DNA of 64,000 nucleotides from Lachnocurva sp045579705 (GTDB lineage: Bacteria > Bacillota > Clostridia > Lachnospirales > Lachnospiraceae), in assembly GCA_045579705.1 (NCBI GenBank), contig JAZNMP010000008.1, positions 27,097-91,096 of the forward strand, in the 5' to 3' direction. Below, one piece after another: positions 37,844-45,464 of the stretch (positions are counted from its first letter, which is position 1; every line of letters starts with the position of its first letter). A program made the position numbers and the translations under genes. The notes under the pieces are model-generated. The model did no database searches. It was not told where the DNA came from and was given only the letters and a program-made list of their open reading frames with translations.

Positions 37844-38329
37844 ATGTTAAAAGAACAAAGCAGTAAGAGCAAGGAGCGCTTAAGGCTTGAGGAACAGAGA
37901 GCCAAATATGAGCAGAAGCTCCGTGAACAGATCAAGAAGGACGAGAAGCGTCAACGGGAACGCGAGAGGGCGTTAAAGTCGCTCATCGGAGAACTTTTTA
38001 TAAAACATCTCCCCAATTACATGCTTTATGAGGAGGCAGAACTGGAACGTATCGTTGCCGCAGCTATGGAGTTAGAAGATTGCAGGGGCATGATCGAACT
38101 GATCAGAGCAGAAGCGGAAAGTGCAACCGCCACAACCGAGCCTCAGTCGTTGAAGGATAAGCAGAAAGCAAAGGAGATCACCGAACCGGAAGATATGGGA
38201 AATGATGATGAATCGGATGAGGATGATCCCGCTTCTGAAGAAGATTTTGGAGAGGACGAAGGGGACGAAGAATCTGAAGAAGATGAGGATTCTTCTGACG
38301 AGCCTGACGATGAGGACGGCGAAGAGTAA
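37844..38329 (+). CDS. Charged coiled-coil protein with acidic tail, unknown
   Basis: 161 residues. N-terminal 45 residues are strongly basic helix (KSKERLRLEEQRAKYEQKLREQIKK), a short folded part follows (LIGELFIKHLPNYMLYEEAELERIV) and the final 55 residues are nearly all Asp, Glu and Ser. No family recognised. It lies 19 bases after the relaxase and probably belongs to the mobilisation operon. The split into basic and acidic ends would suit a DNA- or relaxase-binding accessory protein, which is a guess. Confidence 0.6.
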   Translation: MLKEQSSKSKERLRLEEQRAKYEQKLREQIKKDEKRQRERERALKSLIGELFIKHLPNYMLYEEAELERIVAAAMELEDCRGMIELIRAEAESATATTEPQSLKDKQKAKEITEPEDMGNDDESDEDDPASEEDFGEDEGDEESEEDEDSSDEPDDEDGEE

Positions 38330-38408
38330 TGGAATCTACTATCAAAATGCTATCGGCGGCACAGACACCGAAATATAACAGCGACAGTGCGGGAAGGAGA
38401 GGAGATAT

Positions 38409-38645
38409 GTGAAACCTACGACAACATTCAATTATTATGATGATCCCAAGGATAATCTTGCCTTCGAGCGCTGTATTGAGGTCATGAGCAGACTGATGAT
38501 GAAATACGGTCCGGCGCTGCTTGAAAAGATGGAAAGAGAAAAACTGGATGCTCTTATTCGGGCGGAGATAGAACCCGCTGCGGATAGTGTCAGACTATCC
38601 AAGCGGTTACTCGGATACTGTCAGCTCATGAAGGACAGAAAGTAA
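38409..38645 (+). CDS. Small IME protein, unknown
   Basis: 78 residues, helical, without motif. The start is GTG at 38409; the ATG at 38407 is followed at once by a stop in its own frame. GGAGAGGAG lies just upstream. Lies between the acidic-tail protein and the second XRE gene. Confidence 0.55.
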   Translation: MKPTTTFNYYDDPKDNLAFERCIEVMSRLMMKYGPALLEKMEREKLDALIRAEIEPAADSVRLSKRLLGYCQLMKDRK

Positions 38646-38761
38646 AGAGGCATATGATCCGATTATCCACGAAAAAATGCAGATTTTCATGCTTCACGCA
38701 TTGCGAAGTGAGTCGATAAGTGATATATTATGAATGGAGCAATGCGTGGAGGTGAAAAATC

Positions 38762-38968
38762 ATGAGCATAGCAGAAAGAATAACAGAACTTCGTGAAAGC
38801 GTCGGTGAGAATAGATCAGAGTTTTCAAAGCATACCGGTATCCCGGTCCGCACAATAGAGGACTGGGAAGCCGGACGGCGTACCCCACCCGAATACATAC
38901 CGCGGCTAATCGCATATCAGCTTAAGTATGAGGAACTGACGAAGAAGGGGAAAACGGAAAAGAAGTAA
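38762..38968 (+). CDS. Small XRE-type HTH protein
   Basis: 68 residues that are almost entirely one helix-turn-helix domain (RITELRESVGENRSEFSKHTGIPVRTIEDWEAGRRTPPEYI). GGAGGTGAAAAATC precedes the ATG. A long palindrome at 38968-39000 begins at its stop codon. The region upstream has ACGCATTGCG and CAATGCGTG repeats (38696-38746) similar to the sites near 35300, so it may be regulated by, or be a partner of, the XRE protein at 34788. Confidence 0.75.
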   Translation: MSIAERITELRESVGENRSEFSKHTGIPVRTIEDWEAGRRTPPEYIPRLIAYQLKYEELTKKGKTEKK

Positions 38969-39000
38969 ATCTTGATGTCAAATTTTTTGATATCAAGATT
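38968..39000. promoter_or_regulatory. Palindrome between the small XRE gene and the ORF6N gene
   Basis: AATCTTGATGTCAA and TTGATATCAAGATT-type arms meet around a T/A-rich centre, giving a near-perfect 33-base dyad that ends 14 bases before the ORF6N start. The 27 central bases (38971-38997) occur again, exactly and in reverse complement, inside the ORF6N coding sequence at 39251-39277. Confidence 0.8.
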
Positions 39001-39014
39001 GGAAGGGAAACAAT

Positions 39015-40067
39015 ATGGCCGAAAAGAAGAAAAAAGCTACGGAGAAGGCTGAAATAGCGGTAGTCGAAGTTACAGAGGAACTTCTGAAGAAAAGGCTCTA
39101 TGAAATACGTGGAGTCAAGGTGATGCTGGATTTTGAACTTGCTGAAATATATGGATATACGACTACTGCGTTGAATCAACAAGTAAGAAATAATCAAAAG
39201 AAATTTGATGAAGATTTCACCTTTAGACTAACGAAGGAAGAATACAATAACTTGATATCAAAAAATTTGACATCAAGTTGGGGCGGTAGAAGAAAACCTC
39301 CGATGGTATATACGGAACAAGGCGTTTATATGCTGATGACAGTACTGAAAGGGGATCTTGCAGCCAAACAAAGCAAAGCTCTTATTCGTACATTTAAGAA
39401 AATGAAGGACTATATCCTTGGCAATCAGAACCTTATCGGACAGCGAGAGGTTATGCAGATTTCTATGCAGACTGCGGAGAATACAACAGAAATAAGTAAG
39501 CTTCGCATGGATCTCGGGTCTGTTGAAAAACAGATGTCGGATGTCATGGAGCAGCTGGGTGATGTGGTTACCAAATCAGAACTTGCTGAAATGATGAATG
39601 GCTTTGTGAGTGACGAGGATAACGGCTGGCTCATGTATAATACCAAGTATTGCAGCGCTGATGTTGCCTATTCTTCCATATACAGTCAGGCGAAGAAGTC
39701 GGTCTATCTGATAGACAACTATATCGGACTCAGGACACTTGTGTTGCTTAAGAATGCTCCTGATGGCGTTAATATCAAGATATTCAGCGATAATATCGGA
39801 AGCGGAAAGCTCCATAATGTCGAATATACCGATTTTTGCAAGGAATATCCTAATATCAAGCTTACCATGCAGCATACCGGTGGGGGGTATCATGACAGAT
39901 TCATTGTACTTGATTACGGAACCAAGGATGAGCGCGTATTTCTGTGTGGTGCTTCATCAAGGGATGCGGGAGCGCGAATCACAAGCATTGTGGAAGATTT
40001 TGGGATTGACAAATATGATCCGTTGGTCAAGAGATTATTGAAAAACGGAGCTTTACAGCTTCCGTAG
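39015..40067 (+). CDS. ORF6N-domain protein with C-terminal PLD-like domain
   Basis: 350 residues. The ORF6N domain (about residues 20-125; IRGVKVMLDFELAEIYGYTT and SSWGGRRKPPMVYTEQGVYML) is a DNA-binding domain common in phage and element antirepressors. A helical linker follows, then from about 200 a domain with YLIDNYIGLRTLVLLK and YHDRFIVLDYG...VFLCGASSRDAG that resembles phospholipase D-like folds with a changed HKD motif. Function in the IME is unknown; regulation of excision is a reasonable guess. GGAAGGG lies upstream of the ATG. The coding sequence includes an exact inverted copy of its own upstream palindrome. Confidence 0.8.
   Translation: MAEKKKKATEKAEIAVVEVTEELLKKRLYEIRGVKVMLDFELAEIYGYTTTALNQQVRNNQKKFDEDFTFRLTKEEYNNLISKNLTSSWGGRRKPPMVYTEQGVYMLMTVLKGDLAAKQSKALIRTFKKMKDYILGNQNLIGQREVMQISMQTAENTTEISKLRMDLGSVEKQMSDVMEQLGDVVTKSELAEMMNGFVSDEDNGWLMYNTKYCSADVAYSSIYSQAKKSVYLIDNYIGLRTLVLLKNAPDGVNIKIFSDNIGSGKLHNVEYTDFCKEYPNIKLTMQHTGGGYHDRFIVLDYGTKDERVFLCGASSRDAGARITSIVEDFGIDKYDPLVKRLLKNGALQLP
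39251..39277. repeat. Inverted copy of the upstream palindrome, inside the ORF6N gene
   Basis: 27 bases starting CTTGATATCA and ending CATCAAG, identical to the reverse complement of 38971-38997. In the protein they encode part of NLISKNLTSS, just before SSWGGRR. The two sites can pair perfectly in one mRNA. Confidence 0.9.
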
Positions 40068-40073
40068 GAGGAT

Positions 40074-41745
40074 ATGACAGTGAAGAAACAAAAGAAATGC
40101 TATATCTACACCCGCGTATCCACTGCGATACAGGTTGATGGATACAGCCTGGATGCACAGAAAGACAAGCTGCGTAAATACGCCGAGTATCAGGAGATGA
40201 CCATAGCGGAAGAGTTTTCGGATGAAGGTCATTCCGGCAAGAATATCAAGGGCAGACCGGAGTTTGTCCGTATGATGGAGAAGATCGAGAGCGGTGAGGA
40301 TGGTGTGGAGTATGTCCTTGTATTCAAATTATCACGATTTGGACGAAACGCCGCGGATGTTCTTAATTCCCTTCAGATCATGCAGGACTATGGTGTGAAC
40401 CTGATCTGCGTGGAGGACGGGATCGACTCTTCCAAGGATGCCGGCAAGCTTATGATATCCGTCCTGTCGGCCGTCGCGGAGATCGAGCGTGAGAATATAC
40501 GCACGCAGACTATGGCAGGCAGGGAACAGAAGGCAAAGGAAGGCAAGTGGAACGGCGGCTTTGCTCCTTATGGCTATAAGCTTGAAAACGGACAGCTTCT
40601 GATCGCCGATGATGAGGTCGAGGTTATCCGCATCATATTTGACCGCTACATCCATACGAATTCCGGTATAAGAGGTGTGGCAACATATCTTAACGATAAC
40701 GGCTATACGAAGAAACTTCGACAGAATAATACAATACCGGGATTTTTCATCGGGCTTTATAAAGAGTGTCCTAGATAACCCTGTGTATATGGGAAAGATC
40801 GCATACGGAAGGCGACGTACGGAAAAGAAGATCGGAACCCGTAATGAGATGCATATCGTAGAGCAGGACGAGTACCCGATATATGACGGATGTCATGAGG
40901 CGATCATTTCGGAAGCCGACTGGCAGCTCGCACATGAAAAGCGTACTGCAAACAGATTTTTACGGGAGAAGGTTCATGATATGGATCATGCGCATATTCT
41001 TTCCGGCCTGCTGAAATGCCCGTGCTGCGGCAAGAGCCTGTATGGAAATATCGCCAAGACCCATAGCAAGGATAAATACACCCGCTACTACTATTATTGT
41101 AAGAACACGCTCGGGCAGACCGGGCATAAGTGTACATTCCGTCTTAACATTGAGCAAACTGAAATGAACCGCATGGTAGCGGCTATCATTTCCGCTATGG
41201 TAAAGGATGACCGTTTCAAAAGCGCAATCAAAAAGAAGATCGGAACGGCTGTGGATACATCGGAGATGGAAGAGAGAATAAAGGCTCTCCGAGGACAGCT
41301 TAAGCAGGTTTCCGGCACCAAGACCAGATTGGAACATCAGATGGATAACCTTGATGTGTCCGATCCGCATTATGATAAAAAGGTGTCCGACCTTCAAAGG
41401 CGCTATGACGAACAATATGATAAAGCTGAGGCTATCGAGACACAGATAGATGAGATCAACACACAGATGCTGAGCATCCGTCAGGAGAAGATATCTGCAG
41501 ATAATGTATATCAGCTTCTTTTGTCATTTGATAAACTGTATAATACATTTGCCGAGGTGGAGCAGAGAGATTTCATGAGATCGTTTATCGAACGTATTGA
41601 CATATACCCCGAAAAGACCGATAACGGCTGCTGGATCAGGAATATCGTATTCAATTTTCCTATGCCGGTAAAGGGGAAAGAAATTACTGCCCTACCCTTG
41701 GAATCCGAAGCAACAGTTGAGATGCTTTGTTTATTGACAAAATAA
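40074..41745 (+). pseudogene. Large serine recombinase (integrase) of the IME, frameshifted
   Basis: Frames 40074-40778 and 40675-41745 join into about 556 residues if one T is removed from the five-T run at 40743-40747 (IPGF-SSGFIKSVLDNPVYMGK). The resolvase domain has the catalytic Ser in YTRVSTAIQVDGYS (near 17), KLSRFGRNAADVLN and AEIERENIR. A recombinase domain and a zinc ribbon (LLKCPCCGKSLYG ... YYYYCKN ... CTF) follow, then a coiled coil and the tail VEMLCLLTK. It catalyses integration and excision. In this frame the product stops after the catalytic domain, so DNA-site binding would be lost and the element fixed in place. The tail lies across the right att site. Confidence 0.9.
41726..41732 (+). 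other. attR core candidate of the IME
   Basis: TTTGTTT in the last codons of the recombinase, same codon phase as in rlmD at 24815. Crossing over here leaves an in-frame CLLxK ending for both genes before and after integration. Confidence 0.55.
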
Positions 41746-41786
41746 TTGGCTGTATAGAGTTTTATAAGCTATGTTAAATTTTATAA

Positions 41787-41835
41787 GCTGGATAAGAAGT
41801 TTGGTTGAAAGGCTGGATTTCTTATCCAGCTTTTT
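41787..41835 (+). terminator. Strong terminator just right of the IME
   Basis: GCTGGATAAGAA (41787-41798) and TTCTTATCCAGC (41819-41830) are perfect 12-base arms followed by TTTTT. Because it lies just outside attR it is probably the original rlmD terminator, pushed away from its gene by the insertion. Confidence 0.85.
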
Positions 41836-41937
41836 CCATATTGGAAAATAATAATTTTTTATCTCATCTATAATGAGTTTAGCGGGGGTTTACGAGAAAG
41901 CTAGAGAGGAGGCGAGTGTAAATATAAAGGGGTTAGA

Positions 41938-42669
41938 ATGAAGAAGGTAGTGTTAAGTGGTGCGCTTATGTTATCTGCTGTCGTAGTATGTTTGAATGTT
42001 GGAATTAGCAAAACAGGCGAAGCACAGGTCAGCATGCAGTTTGGGAAACTCATGGTAGAGTCGCTACGAGCTGCTGGCATGTATGCAAAGGAGAAAGCCA
42101 GGACTGGTGTAGAGGATGAAGCTAAAACGAATGTTCAGGATAGTTTGCAGCTTGGAGTTCCTTTTATTTCGCAAGGAAATACTATGGTCTGTGAAGCAAC
42201 GTCTCTGTTGGAGGCTTTGACTTATCTCGGGGTAACAAATCAGAGCTTGATGGAATTTGTGAACAGTATGCCGAAGGCATATGATGACAATCCATATCAT
42301 GGTTTCTCTGGAGAATGGAGATTTAATGTAGAGGGAACATATCAGGGGATGATGTTGGACTCGCTCGAGGCCTGGGCACGTGGTCTAGGATGTAGTACTT
42401 CCAGGGTGACACATGTAGATGAGATTAGGGATGCTTTACGACGAGGAGAGCCGGTTATAGTATGGGTGGTCTACAAATTTGAACAACCTGAGTATAGAGA
42501 TTTCGCTTGGGGGCGCGCCGTATGGAATGGACATGTGGTATGTATAGAAGGTTTTTATGGTAATTTGTTTCATGTAGTAGATCCTGCGCTGGGGAAATAC
42601 GATGTTAGTGGTGAGGCTTTACAAAACAGTCTCAATGTAACACGTATGGGCTTAGCTGTAGGAAGGTAA
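41938..42669 (+). CDS. Exported C39-like cysteine peptidase domain protein
   Basis: 243 residues with a signal peptide or N-terminal anchor (about 1-25). The C39-like papain-fold domain starts near residue 70: LGVPFISQGNTMVCEATSLLEAL with the catalytic Cys near 85, WNGHVVCIEGF with His near 200 and VVDPALG with Asp near 217. Such domains in exported Gram-positive proteins are thought to cleave peptides or cell-wall material; no bacteriocin ABC transporter domain is attached, so it is not a leader-peptide exporter. GGGGTTAG precedes the ATG. First host gene right of the IME; ended by a C-type hairpin terminator. Confidence 0.8.
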   Translation: MKKVVLSGALMLSAVVVCLNVGISKTGEAQVSMQFGKLMVESLRAAGMYAKEKARTGVEDEAKTNVQDSLQLGVPFISQGNTMVCEATSLLEALTYLGVTNQSLMEFVNSMPKAYDDNPYHGFSGEWRFNVEGTYQGMMLDSLEAWARGLGCSTSRVTHVDEIRDALRRGEPVIVWVVYKFEQPEYRDFAWGRAVWNGHVVCIEGFYGNLFHVVDPALGKYDVSGEALQNSLNVTRMGLAVGR

Positions 42670-42710
42670 AGAGGTGCCTTCTTAGCGTAATCGAGTAAAC
42701 TTCTGTTTGT

Positions 42711-42755
42711 AGTGGTGTGAGATGGTGAGCGAGCCAATATCACACCACTTTTTTG
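42711..42755 (+). terminator. C-type hairpin terminator
   Basis: AGTGGTGTGA (42711-42720) and TCACACCACT (42740-42749) followed by six T. The stem is the C-module sequence of islands III and V, here in a classical terminator position. Confidence 0.75.
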
Positions 42756-42770
42756 GTTAGGAAAGCCTGG

Positions 42771-43029
42771 TATAGGGAAAGAGTTTGATATAGAGGGATT
42801 CCCAATATACTGCGGAGCCAACAAGCTTGATTTATGTACTTTGGTATAGGGAAATAGCTTGATATAAAGAAATCCCCAATACACTGCGGAGTCAACAAGC
42901 TTGATTTATGTGCTTTGGTATAGGGAAAGAGCTTGATATAAAGGAATTTCCAATACAAAGCGTAGCTAACTAGCTAGATTTTTGCAATTTTGTATAGGGA
43001 ATAAGCTTGAAATAGAGAGATTCCCTATA
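42771..43029. repeat. A-type hairpin tandem array, 4 copies
   Basis: Same 74-bp unit as at 12538. Arms TATAGGGAA / TTCCCAATA or TTCCCTATA, linker CTGCGGAGCCAACAAGCTTG. The last copy is partial, as in island II. Confidence 0.85.
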
Positions 43030-43567
43030 AATAGCATAAATGCTTGAAATCGTGTGTATGCAACACAGGGTGATATATATGTTTGCTTGGCTGTTTCTTT
43101 GATGAAAAGGTGTTATCAAGCAAACATAATAGGATACCTTTGCGGCGCAGCCGCACTTGCTTTGTGATTAAGGATTGGGGGGGAGAGCTGGTCTGTGTTT
43201 TCTTATGAAATCTTGAAGAAACACAGAGTTTTGAGCTTGTAGTAGACTTTGTGATCTGTGAAGGTCTGTGTTTATGAAGATAAATGTAAGAATACACAGA
43301 GAATATATGTGGTGGCTGTCTGGAGTATTACAGAAAGTCTGTGTATTCTAGAGAATTGGAAATAAAACACAGACTTTAGGAATTGGATCAGGACTTACGA
43401 GCTGTAAAACTCTGTGTTTTTGATTATTTTTGCTTAAAAATACAGAAAAGCAATTTTTGCGGCGCAGCCGCACTTGCTTCTAGGAAAGCTTGGTATAGGG
43501 AAAGAGTTTGATATAGAGGAAATCCCAATACACTGCGGAGCTGACTTGCTAGGTGGGAAAGTGAAAC

Positions 43568-43752
43568 CTACGAAAGATTGACGATTTAGGTGGAATATTT
43601 CGTAGTTTGCGGAGCTGACTTGCTAGGTAGGAGAGTGGAACCTACGAAAAGTTGACGATTTAGGTGAAATATTTCGTAGTTTGCGGAGCTGACTTGCTAG
43701 GTAGGGAAGTGAAACCTACGGTAAATTGACGATTAGTGCGCTAAATTTCGTA
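43568..43752. repeat. B-type hairpin array, 3 copies
   Basis: Units of about 73 bp with CTACGAAA (43568, 43642) pairing with TTTCGTAG (43598, 43672). The third copy has a changed left arm. The linker TTGCGGAGCTGACTTGCTAG is the same as in the A units, so A and B differ mainly in the stem sequence. Two more B units are at 62001-62113. Confidence 0.85.
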
Positions 43753-43810
43753 TGTGGGGCTCCAGTAGCGAGCTTGCGAGCGTTTAATCTATGAATATAT
43801 TGCATAGAAA

Positions 43811-43857
43811 TAGCGCCGAGCCGGTGAAACAATGTTTCAAACCGCTGATCGGCGCTA
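43811..43857. repeat. G-type palindrome (short form)
   Basis: TAGCGCCGA (43811-43819) and TCGGCGCTA (43849-43857) with CGGT/ACCG and GAAACA/TGTTTC inside and no central insert. Compare 4635-4713. Confidence 0.85.
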
Positions 43858-43959
43858 GTATAGGCAAAATTATAAATTACAGCGCTCACATCAAGCTTTC
43901 CGCTGATCGGCGCTAATAATAGCAAAACTATGGATTACAACGCTCACACCAAGCCTGCT

Positions 43960-45396
43960 TTATAAGCTTTCCCCATTACTCTCAATAACCTTCTTATACC
44001 ACTCAAATGACTTTTTCTTTCTTCTGGCAAGTGAGCCTGTGCCGTCGTCGTATTTCTCGACGAAGATGAAACCGTATCTCTTTGCCATTTCGCCAGTAGA
44101 AGCGGAGACGAGGTCGATACAGCCCCAAGGTGTGTAGCCGAGAAGGTCTACACCATCTGCTACGGCGAGAGCCATTTCCTGAATGTGTTTTCTAAGGTAG
44201 TCGATTCTATAATCGTCATTGATAGATCCGTCTGCTTCGATTTCGTCGTATGCTCCGAGTCCATTCTCTACAACCATAAGTGGAATCTGGTATCTGTCAT
44301 AGATTTCATTTAGAGTGTAGCGAAGTCCCTGAGGGTCAATCTGCCATCCCCAATCAGAAGATTCGAGGTAAGGATTCTTATTTCCTGTTCCAATGTTTCC
44401 TTCTGTCTTTGCTGCGCTAGGGTCAGCTGAGATAGTGTTTGACATGTAGTATGAGAATGTGTAGAAGTCTACAGTTCCTGCTTTGATAGTTTCGAGGTCG
44501 CCCGGCTGGATGTCAAGTTTGACATTCTTCTCATCCCAGATGCTCTGTGCATAAGCAGGATATTCGCCACGTACCATTACGTCAGAGCAGTACCAGTTCA
44601 TAACTCGCATCTGCTTCTGGTTCAGGAGAACATCTGCTGGATTGCATGTCATAGGATATGAAGTAATGAAGCAAATCATATTTCCCATCTTGAAGTTTGG
44701 ATAGTTCTCGTGTGCGTATTTTACAACACGGGCAGAAGCTACAAACTGATGATGAAGTGCCTGGTAACGTGACTGTGGATCATCTGGAACCTGAGTAACA
44801 GGTCCTTCGTAACCCTGAATAGTTCCTGTTGAAAGGACTGCACCAAAAGGCATAGTTCCTGCATTGATTTCGTTGAAAGTGAGCCAGTATTTTACGAGGT
44901 CTTTGTAACGCTCGAATACTGTATGACAGTATTTCTCGAAGAGTTCGATGAGTTCACGTCCAGCCCAGCCGTTGTATTTTCTAACTAGTGCGTATGGAAG
45001 TTCATAGTGAGAGAGTGTAACGAGTGGCTCGATGTTGTATTTCTTACAGCATGAAAAAAGATCTTCATAGAACTTTAGGCCTGCCTCGTTAGGAGTCTCT
45101 TCCTCACCTGTTGGGTAGATTCTGGTCCAGTTGATAGATGTTCTAAATACTTTGAATCCCATCTCTGCAAATAGCTTGATATCTTCTTCGTAGTGATGAT
45201 AGAAATCGATAGCTTCGTGAGAAGGGTAGAGCTTGTCATCGTGGAAATCGATAGTAATCTTTTTTGGATTTGTGTGTGACCCGTTTGTGCAGTGATCAGG
45301 AACAGAATCACCTTTACCATCTAAATTCCAAGCACCTTCTAACTGGTTTGCAGCAACTGCGCCTCCCCAGAGGAAATCATCTCTAAATACTGACAT
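43960..45396 (-). CDS. 6-phospho-beta-glucosidase (GH1)
   Basis: Hydrolyses phosphorylated beta-glucosides delivered by the PTS into glucose-6-phosphate and glucose or aglycone. 478 residues. Acid/base Glu in WLTFNEINAG (near 176), nucleophile Glu in LMVVENGLGAYDE (near 375), N-terminal FLWGGAVAANQLEGAW and phosphate-binding-type FIFVEKYDDGTGSLAR near the end, which favours the 6-phospho enzyme over a plain beta-glucosidase. AAAGGAG precedes the ATG. It follows the PTS gene on the same strand (68 bases), forming licT-PTS-bgl. Confidence 0.95.
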   Translation of the reverse strand: MSVFRDDFLWGGAVAANQLEGAWNLDGKGDSVPDHCTNGSHTNPKKITIDFHDDKLYPSHEAIDFYHHYEEDIKLFAEMGFKVFRTSINWTRIYPTGEEETPNEAGLKFYEDLFSCCKKYNIEPLVTLSHYELPYALVRKYNGWAGRELIELFEKYCHTVFERYKDLVKYWLTFNEINAGTMPFGAVLSTGTIQGYEGPVTQVPDDPQSRYQALHHQFVASARVVKYAHENYPNFKMGNMICFITSYPMTCNPADVLLNQKQMRVMNWYCSDVMVRGEYPAYAQSIWDEKNVKLDIQPGDLETIKAGTVDFYTFSYYMSNTISADPSAAKTEGNIGTGNKNPYLESSDWGWQIDPQGLRYTLNEIYDRYQIPLMVVENGLGAYDEIEADGSINDDYRIDYLRKHIQEMALAVADGVDLLGYTPWGCIDLVSASTGEMAKRYGFIFVEKYDDGTGSLARRKKKSFEWYKKVIESNGESL

Positions 45397-45464
45397 ATAT
45401 GTACTCCTTTCAAATGAAACTTACAGCATTTATGAAAAATGCTGTAAGCTTTAAAAACTAGTTA

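Larger units (their letters stand above)
24818..41729. mobile_element. Integrative mobilizable element in rlmD, about 16.9 kb
   Basis: Bounded by the rlmD 3' end and by the 3' end of a large serine recombinase gene that ends with almost the same peptide (CLLSK versus CLLTK). It encodes recombinase, MobA/MobL relaxase, a DUF3847-like protein, XRE regulators and an ORF6N protein, but no type IV secretion genes, so it would need a helper for transfer. Cargo is the three-gene helicase/ATPase cluster at 25128-34739. The mobilisation half looks GC-richer than the cargo half, so the element is itself a composite. A strong terminator at 41787, probably the displaced rlmD terminator, lies just outside the right end. 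Four of its genes carry frameshifts. Confidence 0.85.
42711..43962. repeat. Hairpin-mosaic repeat island IV
   Basis: Fills 42670-43959. Order: C-type terminator, four A units (42771-43029), an F hairpin (about 43079-43128), small GC hairpin, a D block (about 43163-43475) closely similar to 4045-4340, one more A unit (43494-43552), three B units (43568-43752), a segment shared with 4590-4634, the short G palindrome (43811-43857) and two tandem units of about 61 bp containing CCGCTGATCGGCGCTA (43841-43962). The last unit runs into the bgl stop codon. No gene seen. Confidence 0.8.

Noticed and set aside
24818..41729. Complete conjugative element (ICE)
   Set aside because: No VirB4, VirD4 or other type IV secretion genes are present; only mobilisation genes are.
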